A stretch of 64,000 bases of DNA from Leptospira vanthielii serovar Holland str. Waz Holland = ATCC 700522 (GTDB taxonomy: Bacteria > Spirochaetota > Leptospiria > Leptospirales > Leptospiraceae), in the NCBI RefSeq assembly GCF_000332455.1, contig NZ_AOGY02000014.1, forward strand, positions 1-64,000, in the 5' to 3' direction. A program made the position numbers and the translations under genes. Position 1 is the stretch's first letter, and every line of letters begins with the position of its first letter. Positions 42,969 through 51,998 of the stretch are shown in pieces. The notes under the pieces were generated by a model. It was not told where the DNA came from, did not search any database, and saw nothing but the letters and a program-made list of their open reading frames with translations.

Positions 42969-43640
42969 ATGAAGAAACAAGTCTATATCGTTGATGACCA
43001 CCCTCTTGTAGTAGATGCACTACAAAACTTAATTGCTAAATCAGAAGATTTAGAGTGCATCGGGAGTGCGGATAACATTGAAAAATCATTTAATGATATA
43101 GAAAAACTGCAACCAAGTTTGGTCTTAATTGATATCCAACTCAAACAAAACCAAAATGGTTTGCAGTTACTCAAACGCCTAAGAACTACTTTTCCAAATA
43201 TCGCCGTCATCATTATCAGTATGTTGACGGATGATACCTTTGTGGATCGTGCTTTCAAATTAGGTGCGATGGGTTATGTTTTCAAAGAAGACACAACCAC
43301 ACAAATTGTAGAAGCCATCCATACCGTTCTAAAAGGTGATTATTTTGTAAGTTCCTCACAAGCCACTCGTTTGTTAGGTCACTTATACAGAGCTTCCCAA
43401 AAAGACGAAAAAGACCCAATTGATAGATTATCGAATCGTGAATTGGAAGTGTTTCTTATGATCGGTGAAGGGATGCCTGTGAAGGAAATTGCCGCCAATA
43501 TGGGACTTGCTCCCTCTACGATTGAAACTTTACGCTCTCGGATCAAATCCAAACTCAGCATTACGGAGAACGAAAAACTCATCCGTGTGGCGGTAGAATG
43601 GAAATACACCCAAGCTAAAACGGATATTGTTGTTTCTTAA
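42969..43640 (+). CDS. NarL/FixJ-type response regulator (223 aa)
   Basis: The receiver domain has acidic YIVDDHPL, phosphorylation Asp55 in VLIDIQL and Lys in YVFKED. A LuxR-type helix-turn-helix occupies about 150-215 (DRLSNRELEVFLMIGEGMPV and APSTIETLRSRIKSKL). It is a two-component transcription factor. It lies 11 bases after pntB, without a histidine kinase in the neighbourhood, so it is an orphan that probably shares the transhydrogenase transcript. Confidence 0.93.
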   Translation: MKKQVYIVDDHPLVVDALQNLIAKSEDLECIGSADNIEKSFNDIEKLQPSLVLIDIQLKQNQNGLQLLKRLRTTFPNIAVIIISMLTDDTFVDRAFKLGAMGYVFKEDTTTQIVEAIHTVLKGDYFVSSSQATRLLGHLYRASQKDEKDPIDRLSNRELEVFLMIGEGMPVKEIAANMGLAPSTIETLRSRIKSKLSITENEKLIRVAVEWKYTQAKTDIVVS

Positions 43641-43650
43641 TTTTTCATAC

Positions 43651-43698
43651 AACTATATTTGAAAACACGAGTGTTGATACTCGTATTCAAATATAGTT
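43651..43698. terminator. Long perfect hairpin between convergent genes
   Basis: AACTATATTTGAA (43651-43663) pairs with TTCAAATATAGTT (43686-43698) and an inner ACGAGT/ACTCGT extends the stem. It separates the response regulator and the TPR gene. There is no clear T-tract on either strand, so it may act as a bidirectional barrier rather than a standard terminator. Confidence 0.55.
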
Positions 43699-43715
43699 AA
43701 TTCAATAGAAGAAAA

Positions 43716-44729
43716 TTAATACCTAAGTTTAAAATAGTGATAAAGTAAATCTTTTCCCTCACGGGAAGAGAGTAACATTCTGTAAGCTTCGGCAATTTTA
43801 GATTCGTTTTGGGATTGTTTTTGGATGAAATGAAAGAAGTCGTTGGCTCTTTCGTCATACCCTAAGTTCAAAAGTAAATTTAAGTAAAAACTTTGGTCGT
43901 ATTCATCAGCAAATGGTGAGTAGGCGATGGGTCTCAGTAGATTTTCCGCATCTCTCCATTTGCGAATTTCAAAATAACACCGTGCGTAAACTTTTTTCTC
44001 TCTCCATCCAAGAAGTCTCTGGTTTTTTACATACGTAAGTGATTTTTTAGGATCTTTTTCTGTCATGTAAACCACACGGCCCATCAGATGGGATGCTTGT
44101 ATGTGTTTTGGATCTTGTTCTAAGATGGTGACAAGTTCTGTTTTCGCTTTTTCTGTTTCATTGAGTTCTAAATAAGTTTTTGCCAAAATAAACTTTGCTT
44201 CGTTGTAGTTTGTTTTATATTCAAGTGATTTGTTTAAAGATAAAATTGCATTGTTATAATCTTTTAAAATATAATAAGCAAGCCCCAGATTGTAATGATA
44301 AAATGGATTGTAAGGAGAGATTTGGTTGGTTTCCATCCAAGTATTTTTGGCTTCGGACCAACTGTCTTCTTGTGCGTAAATCATCCCGAGTAAAAAACTT
44401 GCGGCCTCATGGTTGGGTTCTTTTTTAAGGGCTTTGTTTAAACTTTCTTTTGCCTCTTGCCATTCCATTCGAGAGTATAACAAACTTCCGTTTAAATAAT
44501 CATACTCAGGATAAGATTTATAAACTTCTGTTTGGATTTTTTTCCATTCGGTATCAGCTAAAACAAACCTCCCATAACGGAGGGCATTGATAATATTACG
44601 ACTGACTTTTTCTAATTCAATCTTTGCATTGATTTCGATGGTTTCTTTGTCTTCTGTTTCCGAGAAAACAGGATTTACAGAGAAAAATAGAGTAAGACCA
44701 AATAATAGAATTTGAATTTTAGCTTTCAT
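43716..44729 (-). CDS. TPR-repeat exported protein (337 aa)
   Basis: A signal peptide (IQILLFGLTLFFSVNPVFS) precedes a chain of tetratricopeptide repeats (about residues 60-290), for example WQEAKESLNKALKKEPNHEA, YNNAILSLNKSLEYKTNYNE and KAKTELVTILEQDPKHIQAS. It is the last gene of the overlapped operon and shares 11 bases with the SpsF/PseG gene. It probably serves as a periplasmic scaffold for the same pathway. Confidence 0.85.
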   Translation of the reverse strand: MKAKIQILLFGLTLFFSVNPVFSETEDKETIEINAKIELEKVSRNIINALRYGRFVLADTEWKKIQTEVYKSYPEYDYLNGSLLYSRMEWQEAKESLNKALKKEPNHEAASFLLGMIYAQEDSWSEAKNTWMETNQISPYNPFYHYNLGLAYYILKDYNNAILSLNKSLEYKTNYNEAKFILAKTYLELNETEKAKTELVTILEQDPKHIQASHLMGRVVYMTEKDPKKSLTYVKNQRLLGWREKKVYARCYFEIRKWRDAENLLRPIAYSPFADEYDQSFYLNLLLNLGYDERANDFFHFIQKQSQNESKIAEAYRMLLSSREGKDLLYHYFKLRY

Positions 44730-46332
44730 AAATTGATTCTAACCATTTCAAAATTTTTAAGTGAGCATCGCGAACTAATTTTATTTTTGAATGAGGAAAA
44801 GACTTTGGGAAACTTTGCTTCTGAGGTAAAGAGGTGAGAGATCCTATATAGGGAATTCCCATTTCCTTTTCTGCAAACTCACCTAAGGATTCATGAATCG
44901 GCGTAATTCCTACTAAAGATACTTTTTTCCCATTGGCCACAGATTCCATCATGGTCTGGCCAAAATAGGTTAACACAAAGTCAGAGGTTTGAATTTCTTT
45001 TAAAAACTGTATATAGGACAATCGGGGATAGTATTTAATGTCTTCTGATTTTGGCTTTGTCCCACCGATTCTTACCAACGAATTTATATTAGGTGCCAAG
45101 TTTCTATTGGTTTGGTTTAAAAATTGTAACAGGTAAGTATCAATTTGTTCTGATTCTTTGTGATTGAGGTTTCCGGCATACACAAGAACTCGTCCCAGGA
45201 CTGAAACTTCATTCCAATCCAACTCAGAGAGTGGGGAACTATAATAGGAGATAACCTCTTCATTGGTTTTTGGAGCGAATGGATTGGGTAAAAAGAAACT
45301 AGCATTGGCTTCATTTGGCAGATGATTGAGATTATCAATATAAAACTGATTCACCAAAGCGAATTCGTTTTCTCGAACATCCAAAATATGTGGTAAGTTT
45401 GGCGAATTGGAATCGACTTCTGTAGAAAGTTCTACATGGAAGCCTTTCATTTCTAAAAACAAGGATAGGGACTTACATCGTTCTAAGTGTCCACTTCCAA
45501 ATAACGATGGTTCTCCATAAACGATTCGCACTTTTTTTGATTCTTGGTTTAACTTGGGTAGTGGGAAAACCACTTGTTCCACAGAGGAATTAATCGAAAA
45601 AATTTCTGGTTTGTCTTTTGTTAGTTGGATGACTTCTTCGGCTCCAAAAAAAGAATTTTTGGCTCCTAATTCTCTCCATAGTTGACAAACGAGTTCATAG
45701 TCTTTTGGTTCATCCACCGTGATACGTAGAGAATTAAGGCTAATCTCCGTTAAATGACTGAGATGGGGTGGATGAAGCCTGTATTGTTTATGAATTTCTG
45801 GATGTTCTTTGATGTGTAGGGAGACATGTTCGGTGTGCCTTTCGGGGGCCGGGCTTTCGGTTTCATACAGTAGAGACTCTCGTGAAAAACACTCGACACC
45901 CATCCCAAGAGGTAGGCCTACCATAGAAAGACTGTAATAGGTATCGGAGATTGTCGTTATGGCTTCATACAAATACCGAAGGGATTCTAAATCAATATAG
46001 GGATTATCGCCTGTTAAACGAAAAATATGTTTGGCATCAAACTTGCGACTCGCTTTACGAAAGCGGTCCCGTACATCCTTCTCAGATCCAACAAAGGATT
46101 GGTAGTTCCTTAGATTTAAATAATCGAAAAGTTCGTAATCGCCTTCAGGAACTAAAAAAACGATCTGCTCTTTTGGAAAGATGGTAGAAAGTCGGCTGTG
46201 GATATGGTCAAGGACTGAAGTATTTGATTCTTCCGGTATGGATTTTAGAATCTTTTTGGGAAGTCGTGTGGATCCTAGTCTTGCCTGAATGAAGGCAAAA
46301 CAATCACGCGTTGAAAGTATACCACTCATCAC
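44719..46332 (-). CDS. SpsF-type cytidylyltransferase fused to a PseG-like domain (537 aa)
   Basis: The first domain (about 1-245) is a nucleotidyltransferase: AFIQARLGSTRLPKKILKSI (P-loop-like signature at 17-27), FRLTGDNPYIDLESL, LPLGMGVECFS and ITVDEPKDYELV, typical of SpsF/NeuA-like CMP-sugar synthetases. The second domain (about 265-537) resembles PseG, which releases UDP in pseudaminic-acid synthesis: VRIVYGEPSLFGSGHLERCK (279-286, GSGHLxRC) and TYFGQTMMESVANGKKVSLV. Together the domains could make or activate a nonulosonic-type sugar. It overlaps the radical-SAM gene by 29 bases and the TPR gene by 11. Confidence 0.82.
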   Translation of the reverse strand: MMSGILSTRDCFAFIQARLGSTRLPKKILKSIPEESNTSVLDHIHSRLSTIFPKEQIVFLVPEGDYELFDYLNLRNYQSFVGSEKDVRDRFRKASRKFDAKHIFRLTGDNPYIDLESLRYLYEAITTISDTYYSLSMVGLPLGMGVECFSRESLLYETESPAPERHTEHVSLHIKEHPEIHKQYRLHPPHLSHLTEISLNSLRITVDEPKDYELVCQLWRELGAKNSFFGAEEVIQLTKDKPEIFSINSSVEQVVFPLPKLNQESKKVRIVYGEPSLFGSGHLERCKSLSLFLEMKGFHVELSTEVDSNSPNLPHILDVRENEFALVNQFYIDNLNHLPNEANASFFLPNPFAPKTNEEVISYYSSPLSELDWNEVSVLGRVLVYAGNLNHKESEQIDTYLLQFLNQTNRNLAPNINSLVRIGGTKPKSEDIKYYPRLSYIQFLKEIQTSDFVLTYFGQTMMESVANGKKVSLVGITPIHESLGEFAEKEMGIPYIGSLTSLPQKQSFPKSFPHSKIKLVRDAHLKILKWLESIYES

Positions 46333-47854
46333 AACTCAAACAAGGAGCAGGAATTTTTCCATGTTCACCATTAAAACTTAATTTAAAAAAATCTAATCCC
46401 TTTCGCCAAATATCACTTAACGATTCTGAATACAAATTTCCAATCACTTCGGTTTGGTTTTGTTTGCAAATGGATACATTGCCATTGACAGAAACAGATA
46501 AGTCACGAACCAAATGCCAACAATAATCTCTGTGAATCGGAGTGAGATCACTTACCCTACGTTCGGGAAGTTTGTTTGCAAAGGTATTGTATTTTTGTAA
46601 GATGATATTGATTCCTTTTTTCTCAAAGAAAGTAAAATAAGGATCAATCTCCTCTTCTACTTCTTTCATTTTGATCATTTGAACATGTAGTGACTTACTC
46701 GGGAGAATCTCAGCAAGTAAATCAATCGTTTTTAAAACATTCTCCAGTTCTGATTTTCCATATAAGGATTTATACACTTCTGGCTTTAAAGTTGTTACAT
46801 TTACGATAATACAGAGTTTTTCTTTTTCGGAAGAATCCAAACTGTTTACGAGAGAAAGTAATGATTCCGTATTTGTATAAAGTGCGGTTTCAATAATGAG
46901 TTCAGATAAGGAACTTAGTTTTAAGATATCTGTTACGACAGATTGAAAGTTTGGATGCAGGAGGGGTTCTCCATTTCCAGAGAGGCTAATGGTAATTTGT
47001 GAATTTAGTTCTGCATTGAGTTTGGAAATGGTTTTTTTCACATCCTCTAAAGAAACAAAACTTCCGTCATTAGTTTTGTCCGTAAACTCACGCGGACAAA
47101 ATGTACATTTGAGCTCACAACCTTTATATATTTCCCATTCCAGATAGGAAGGGACACTGCGAAATAATTCCGGGTTTTCTTTTAGTTTAGGAAGTAAGTT
47201 TTCGTAGGGCAACACTTCACCAAGGGATAATAAACCTTGAATAAGAGTGAGTGAACGAAAAGAAGCCAAACGAAAGTCGAGTCGTAATTGGCGCAGGTCT
47301 GGTGCTTGGAAAAAAATATCTACATCATATTGGTTGATATTCTTTAGAAAAAACGAATGGACATCTGTAACTAAAGTATCTGGTAACGATGTGAGAAATT
47401 CCCGTGTGATGATGGTGGGTATGAGTCCCGGCGGTAAGTTTTCCGAATAAGAATACTGACTAAAAAAATTTTTATGACGGCCCCATGCTTTTTCTGTTAG
47501 CTGAGAGTCGAGAAGTGGAGAAATTCCGGTAAAATAAAGAAAACAAACTTCGTCCCAATCAGGATCTTTGAATTTAGATTCGGGTAAAAGTTTTCCCAGT
47601 TTGAGTAGGAATTCATACTCCTTGGAAACATCTTCATGGAGTTTGAGTTTGTCTTTCAGGGAACTGGAAATAATTTTTTCAGAAAGTGTGGAATCTGTAT
47701 TGATATGGATTTGGATTCCAGGAAATACTTGGGACAATCGATGCAGAAATTCTTCCCACAATTCCACTTTAAAGTTTTGATTTAAAAAATGAATGGATTG
47801 GGAGTCCAAATAGACTACCGCAAAACTTGGATTATAGTCCTTTCGGTTCATCAT
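46304..47854 (-). CDS. Spiro-SPASM radical SAM protein with degenerate nucleotidyltransferase-like N-terminus (516 aa)
   Basis: A radical SAM core begins at EIYKGCELKCTFCPREFTDK with Cys246, Cys250 and Cys253 for the iron-sulfur cluster; SGNGEPLLHPNF follows. The C-terminal SPASM region has YCWHLVRDLSVSVNGNVSIC and PCLSCDEWY for auxiliary clusters. The N-terminal 200 residues align in character with the neighbouring SpsF domain (FTGISPLLDSQLTEK, then LPPGLIPTIITREFL) but lack the ARLGSTR loop, so they may bind rather than catalyse. It matches the protein type known as spiro-SPASM, found in spirochetes. Its substrate is unknown; the gene is co-transcribed with the SpsF/PseG fusion. Confidence 0.87.
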   Translation of the reverse strand: MMNRKDYNPSFAVVYLDSQSIHFLNQNFKVELWEEFLHRLSQVFPGIQIHINTDSTLSEKIISSSLKDKLKLHEDVSKEYEFLLKLGKLLPESKFKDPDWDEVCFLYFTGISPLLDSQLTEKAWGRHKNFFSQYSYSENLPPGLIPTIITREFLTSLPDTLVTDVHSFFLKNINQYDVDIFFQAPDLRQLRLDFRLASFRSLTLIQGLLSLGEVLPYENLLPKLKENPELFRSVPSYLEWEIYKGCELKCTFCPREFTDKTNDGSFVSLEDVKKTISKLNAELNSQITISLSGNGEPLLHPNFQSVVTDILKLSSLSELIIETALYTNTESLLSLVNSLDSSEKEKLCIIVNVTTLKPEVYKSLYGKSELENVLKTIDLLAEILPSKSLHVQMIKMKEVEEEIDPYFTFFEKKGINIILQKYNTFANKLPERRVSDLTPIHRDYCWHLVRDLSVSVNGNVSICKQNQTEVIGNLYSESLSDIWRKGLDFFKLSFNGEHGKIPAPCLSCDEWYTFNA

Positions 47855-48906
47855 CAGTCTATGTTGTATTTTTCTTCCGGGTTACTGATGCTGTGTTCTT
47901 TGATGTAGATGGGATCAAAGATAGAAATAGATGTATTTTTCCGTGTATTGGTAACCCATTCTTCAAAAGAGGTTTGTTCCTTTTCTCTAAATAAAAACCC
48001 TTGGATTCCTTTTCTAACTGCATCCAAAGGAGTTGGTCTCATTCCTTCAATATAAACCAAACAATAACGTTTGCGATCATCGCGAAAAACTTCAGAAATT
48101 TTTCCGGGACCACCTACTTGTGATAATACGGAGGCTGTGGTTGGATGCGTTTTGAACAACTCAAAAGTAGGAACCCAGTTGACCAAACCCCCATTCAAAC
48201 GATAACGCGATTCATTTCTTGGACCAGAGGCCACTAGTTTAAAAAATGAGGGATCTTTTAACGATTTATTTCTAATTTCTGTAAGTTCGTTGAAAACTCG
48301 GGATTCTTCATCAATGGATGCATTGGATGGTGAAAATACAATTTCTCGAAATTTAAACTCAGATCCTACCTTCGATTTGTTTTTGTTATACCATGCTAGA
48401 ACTTCTTGTTCTGAAGGGAGAGGTGGACTGACTTTAATTTGTAGGAGTTGGCCTTTTTTGATTTGGTATGGTAAATCTTCCAACCAAACATCATAGGGTA
48501 AATTAAATTGGGTTTGGACAGCCTTTTTAAATTGTTCTAAGTCGCTGATCCCTTGTGCTTCCATCCTTTTTTGGATTTCTGCTTCGATCCGTTTTTCATT
48601 TACCTGGATAGATTCTTCATCGGCAACATTGTCCACAACAGCTCTATCGATTAAAAAATCAATGACCTGGGCGTGGAGGGATCCTTTTTTTCGATAGTTA
48701 GGAAAGAATCGAGATAGGTTTTTATACCGTTCGATTCCTTCTTCATAATCCAAACTGGAAATGGACTTGGGTCCAACGATGGCCATAACCGCATTTAAGG
48801 ATTCGTAGGAACTTAAACTTATGAGAGGGGCAAATAGAAGGCTAAAGACAATTACCGGTGCAAAAAACAAAACGAAAATTTGAGATAATCGTGATCCTTT
48901 TTGCAT
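47854..48906 (-). CDS. SurA/PpiC-like exported peptidyl-prolyl isomerase family protein (350 aa)
   Basis: An N-terminal helix (IFVLFFAPVIVFSLLFAPLI) acts as signal or anchor. A SurA-N-like helical chaperone domain (about 50-170) contains QVIDFLIDRAVVDNVADEES. A rotamase-like domain follows (about 180-310), with FKFREIVFSPSNASIDEESR, LNGGLVNW and GPGKISEVF. It is likely a periplasmic folding helper for envelope proteins. It overlaps the radical-SAM gene by one base and follows lysC by 12. Confidence 0.83.
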   Translation of the reverse strand: MQKGSRLSQIFVLFFAPVIVFSLLFAPLISLSSYESLNAVMAIVGPKSISSLDYEEGIERYKNLSRFFPNYRKKGSLHAQVIDFLIDRAVVDNVADEESIQVNEKRIEAEIQKRMEAQGISDLEQFKKAVQTQFNLPYDVWLEDLPYQIKKGQLLQIKVSPPLPSEQEVLAWYNKNKSKVGSEFKFREIVFSPSNASIDEESRVFNELTEIRNKSLKDPSFFKLVASGPRNESRYRLNGGLVNWVPTFELFKTHPTTASVLSQVGGPGKISEVFRDDRKRYCLVYIEGMRPTPLDAVRKGIQGFLFREKEQTSFEEWVTNTRKNTSISIFDPIYIKEHSISNPEEKYNID

Positions 48907-48918
48907 ACGGTCGTAAAC

Positions 48919-50133
48919 TTACCCGATGAACGTGGTATGTAAAGCCTTTACTGCATCTTCCGCTTGGTTTTGTTTAATGACGCAGGAAATTTTAATCTCT
49001 GATGTCGAAATCATTTCAATATTGATGTTTTTTTCAGCAAGTGATTGGAACATTTTAGCGGCCACACCTACGTGCGATTTCATCCCAACACCTACTGCAG
49101 AAACAATAGAGATGTTTTCATCGAACTCTGCCTTTCCATTTCCATGGTCTTTTGCGTAAGCCTCGATGATTGGTTTTGCAGCTGTTAGGTCTTTTTTCGC
49201 AATGGTAAAGGAAATGGTATTGATTCCATCTCTTGGTGACGATTGAACTATGACATCCACTATCACATCTTTATTTGCTAATTGTGTAAACAACTCTGCC
49301 GCAATCCCTGGTTTGTCTTTTACATCAGCAATGGTCACTCGTGCTTGGTCACCTTTGGCTGTGACTCCACTTACTTTCATTTTTTCCATAATTTTGTCCT
49401 CACTCATCACTAAAGTTCCCGGTTTGTCATGGAAACTGGATCGTACGTGGATGACCACGTTATAGTTCATACCTAATTCCACACTCCGAGAGTGAAGGAC
49501 TCCAGCACCAAGGCTTGCGAGTTCCAACATTTCTTCGTATGTAATTTGTTTGTGCATCTTTGCGGTTGGAATTTTACGTGGATCGGCCGTGTAAACACCA
49601 TCCACATCTGTATAAATTTCACATTCATCGGCACCGAGAGCTGCGGCAAGTGCTACGGCAGATGTATCACTTCCTCCGCGACCAAGGGTGACAATGTTTT
49701 CGTCTTTATCAATTCCTTGGAAACCGGCAACGATGACCACCTTCCCTTTGTTAAATGCTTCATCAATACGAGAGCGATCGATCATTTCAATCTTTCCGTT
49801 AGAAAAGTTTCCATCGGTAAGAATTTTTAATTGAGAGCCAGTAAAGGACTGAGCAGGGACTCCGAGTTCGTTTAGCGCAATGGCAAGAAGTGCAATCGAC
49901 ACTTGTTCTCCAGTGGAAAGCAACATGTCCATTTCTCGTTTTGGAGGATTTTTAGAAATCTGATCGGCCAAGTCGACAAGTTCGTCAGTAGTATGTCCCA
50001 TTGCAGATACTACAACGGCAACTTTTTGGCCTTCATCGTGGTAACGTTTGATACGTTTGGCCACATTTTGGATTTTAGTGGTGTCACCAACGGAGGTTCC
50101 ACCGTATTTTTGGACAACGATTTTCGATGACAT
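48919..50133 (-). CDS. lysC: Aspartate kinase (404 aa)
   Basis: Phosphorylates aspartate at the start of the lysine/threonine/methionine/diaminopimelate pathway. [20 protein letters not shown] is the kinase signature; [20 protein letters not shown] follows. Two C-terminal ACT domains (about 265-404) mediate feedback by amino acids. Length is standard for single-function aspartokinases. It is the first gene of a long operon with the PPIase, radical-SAM, SpsF/PseG and TPR genes, an unusual partnership. Confidence 0.96.
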   Translation of the reverse strand: MSSKIVVQKYGGTSVGDTTKIQNVAKRIKRYHDEGQKVAVVVSAMGHTTDELVDLADQISKNPPKREMDMLLSTGEQVSIALLAIALNELGVPAQSFTGSQLKILTDGNFSNGKIEMIDRSRIDEAFNKGKVVIVAGFQGIDKDENIVTLGRGGSDTSAVALAAALGADECEIYTDVDGVYTADPRKIPTAKMHKQITYEEMLELASLGAGVLHSRSVELGMNYNVVIHVRSSFHDKPGTLVMSEDKIMEKMKVSGVTAKGDQARVTIADVKDKPGIAAELFTQLANKDVIVDVIVQSSPRDGINTISFTIAKKDLTAAKPIIEAYAKDHGNGKAEFDENISIVSAVGVGMKSHVGVAAKMFQSLAEKNINIEMISTSEIKISCVIKQNQAEDAVKALHTTFIG

Positions 50134-50237
50134 GGGTTTATGGACAGGGTGCTATAAGCAAATCGGGAATCAAGTAGAATGAATTTTTTTGCAACCAAAC
50201 ACCAGTGGAGGACTCCAATAAGTATAGGTTTATTTGA

Positions 50238-51173
50238 ATGAATTCTTCTCCCTCTACTGTAACGCCCGTTGTCAAAGAACGAGCACCCTTACTTTTCCTC
50301 GTTTTGTTCTTATTAGTTCAGGCCACAGTCCTCACTGTTTTTACTGTTCCGTTTTCCTGGTCTCTCGTTTGGGTGGCTGTTGGATCCTACTTTCTTCGGA
50401 TGTTTGGAATTACCGCGGCCTACCATCGTTACTTTTCCCACGCTTCCTTCAAAACCTCTCGGGTTTTCCAATTTGTTTTGGCCTGGATTGGGGCTATGGC
50501 AATGCAAAAAGGTCCTCTTTGGTGGGCTGCACATCACAGAAACCACCACAAGTATTCCGACACAGAAAAGGACATTCATTCTCCCAGCCGGAAAGGGTTT
50601 TGGTACTCTCACATGTTTTGGTTTCTTCGAGATGATTATAACGATTACGAAGCCAAACTCATTCCTGATTTTTACAAGTATCCGGAACTTCGTTTTCTCG
50701 ATCGTTACCATTGGATCGCCCCTTTGAGTTACGCGGTTTTACTGTACACCGTCGGTGGATGGGGCTGGCTTGTGTATGGATATGCAGTATCTACTTTCGT
50801 TTTGGGACACGCCACTTGGACGATCAATTCTTTATCACATGTGTATGGTTCAGTTCGGTATGATTCTAGGGATACAAGTAAAAACAATCTATGGCTTGCC
50901 CTTCTTACTATGGGAGAAGGTTGGCATAACAACCACCATTACTATTGTTCATCTGCCAACCAAGGTTTCTATTGGTATGAAGTCGATGTTTCGTATTATA
51001 TTTTAAAAACTCTAAGTTGGTTTGGAGTTGTTTGGGACTTAAAAAAACCACCAAAGAAAGTTTTAGAAGAAGGACTTCTTCGTGACAGGGAACAAAAAGA
51101 AAAAAAACGTATGTTACAAGAATCGAAACAACCGGCTAAGTTAAAAAATAAAGTGGGAGTCCTTTCTACTTAA
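50238..51173 (+). CDS. Delta-9-type acyl-CoA/phospholipid fatty-acid desaturase (311 aa)
   Basis: All three His boxes of membrane di-iron desaturases are present: HRYFSH, HHRNHH and HNNHH in order, with flanking membrane helices (FLVLFLLVQATVLTVFTVPF, APLSYAVLLYTVGGWGWLVY). It introduces double bonds into fatty acids and adjusts membrane fluidity. Length matches the bacterial acyl-CoA desaturase family. It is divergent from lysC with 104 bases between start codons. Confidence 0.95.
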   Translation: MNSSPSTVTPVVKERAPLLFLVLFLLVQATVLTVFTVPFSWSLVWVAVGSYFLRMFGITAAYHRYFSHASFKTSRVFQFVLAWIGAMAMQKGPLWWAAHHRNHHKYSDTEKDIHSPSRKGFWYSHMFWFLRDDYNDYEAKLIPDFYKYPELRFLDRYHWIAPLSYAVLLYTVGGWGWLVYGYAVSTFVLGHATWTINSLSHVYGSVRYDSRDTSKNNLWLALLTMGEGWHNNHHYYCSSANQGFYWYEVDVSYYILKTLSWFGVVWDLKKPPKKVLEEGLLRDREQKEKKRMLQESKQPAKLKNKVGVLST

Positions 51174-51177
51174 GAGT

Positions 51178-51687
51178 TTATACTCCCAATCGTTTGCGAA
51201 TGTCAGCCGGGATACTTTGGATCGAATCGTATCTTTTTTTCTTTCCCCCCGGCAGGGACACATAATAAAATCCGTTGATCATTTCTAAAAAGTAATCCTC
51301 TCCTTTTTCCCCTAAAGATCTGTTGTCCAGTTCCTTTACCATCTTTTGGTATTTGGAAGGAAGGAGATTCCAATTCATATAATTGGTAACTACTCCTTGG
51401 TCGTTAACAGTATAAGCACCATCTTGGTGGAGGATTTTGGTTCCATTATAATCAAAAATTTCCATAACCTTTAGGTTTGTGTCTTTTGCGGATTTGGAAT
51501 CTTTTTTGGATTTTCCAGCAGAGGAGTTGGATGGGTCATCGGCCCCAGATCCTTGTTTTGATTTTGAGTTAGCGGGCGTTTCTTTTTTTCTCAGCTTTCC
51601 AAATAAAAGTAGTGAAACACCAGCAAACAGAAGTGAAACGAATAAGAAAATTTCTGGAGTGGATAAATCAAATAAGTAACGCCACAT
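51178..51687 (-). CDS. Hypothetical membrane protein (169 aa)
   Basis: An N-terminal helix (PEIFLFVSLLFAGVSLLLFG) is followed by a Lys/Ser/Asp/Asn-rich linker (about 38-70), then a compact domain containing FDYNGTKILHQDGAYTVNDQ, GVVTNYMNW and GFYYVSLPGGKKKRYDSIQS. The family is unknown. It ends 4 bases before the convergent desaturase stop and follows the 102-aa gene after 2 bases. It is probably anchored with its C-terminal domain on one face of the inner membrane. Confidence 0.7.
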   Translation of the reverse strand: MWRYLFDLSTPEIFLFVSLLFAGVSLLLFGKLRKKETPANSKSKQGSGADDPSNSSAGKSKKDSKSAKDTNLKVMEIFDYNGTKILHQDGAYTVNDQGVVTNYMNWNLLPSKYQKMVKELDNRSLGEKGEDYFLEMINGFYYVSLPGGKKKRYDSIQSIPADIRKRLGV

Positions 51688-51689
51688 AA

Positions 51690-51998
51690 CTATTTGAAGC
51701 TTGTACCAATTGCCTTACAAGAACCTGGAACATAGCCCTCTGTGTTCCAGGTAACGCAATCAATGAGTTCAATGGCTCGAAAACAAAGTTTCAGATCATC
51801 AATTTTAACTCTTCCGAGTAGTAGTGCTCCTGGAAGTTTGTTCGTGCCACAAGCTGAATTTTTCAGAGCATAGGTTTCAAATGTTTTTTGGTTTCCTTCC
51901 GGTGCCGAATAAAACAAGTCGTCTCGATTTTGGATGCAATGGAAAGATAACCCAGCAAAAACAAAGAGGATCCATACCCCCGAAACAAACCATTTCAT
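51690..51998 (-). CDS. Small Cys-containing lipoprotein-like protein (102 aa)
   Basis: The signal-like region VWILFVFAGLSFHCIQ may include a lipobox (SFHC). The short mature part has four cysteines (SACGTN, LCFRAI, DCVTWN, GSCKAI), suggesting disulphides in the periplasm. The function is not recognised. Its ATG overlaps the stop of the LEA-type gene (ATGA). Confidence 0.65.
   Translation of the reverse strand: MKWFVSGVWILFVFAGLSFHCIQNRDDLFYSAPEGNQKTFETYALKNSACGTNKLPGALLLGRVKIDDLKLCFRAIELIDCVTWNTEGYVPGSCKAIGTSFK

Noticed and set aside
50234..50635. Plus-strand open frame overlapping the desaturase start
   Set aside because: The desaturase frame has the three His boxes; the alternative frame is a shadow without homology-like features.
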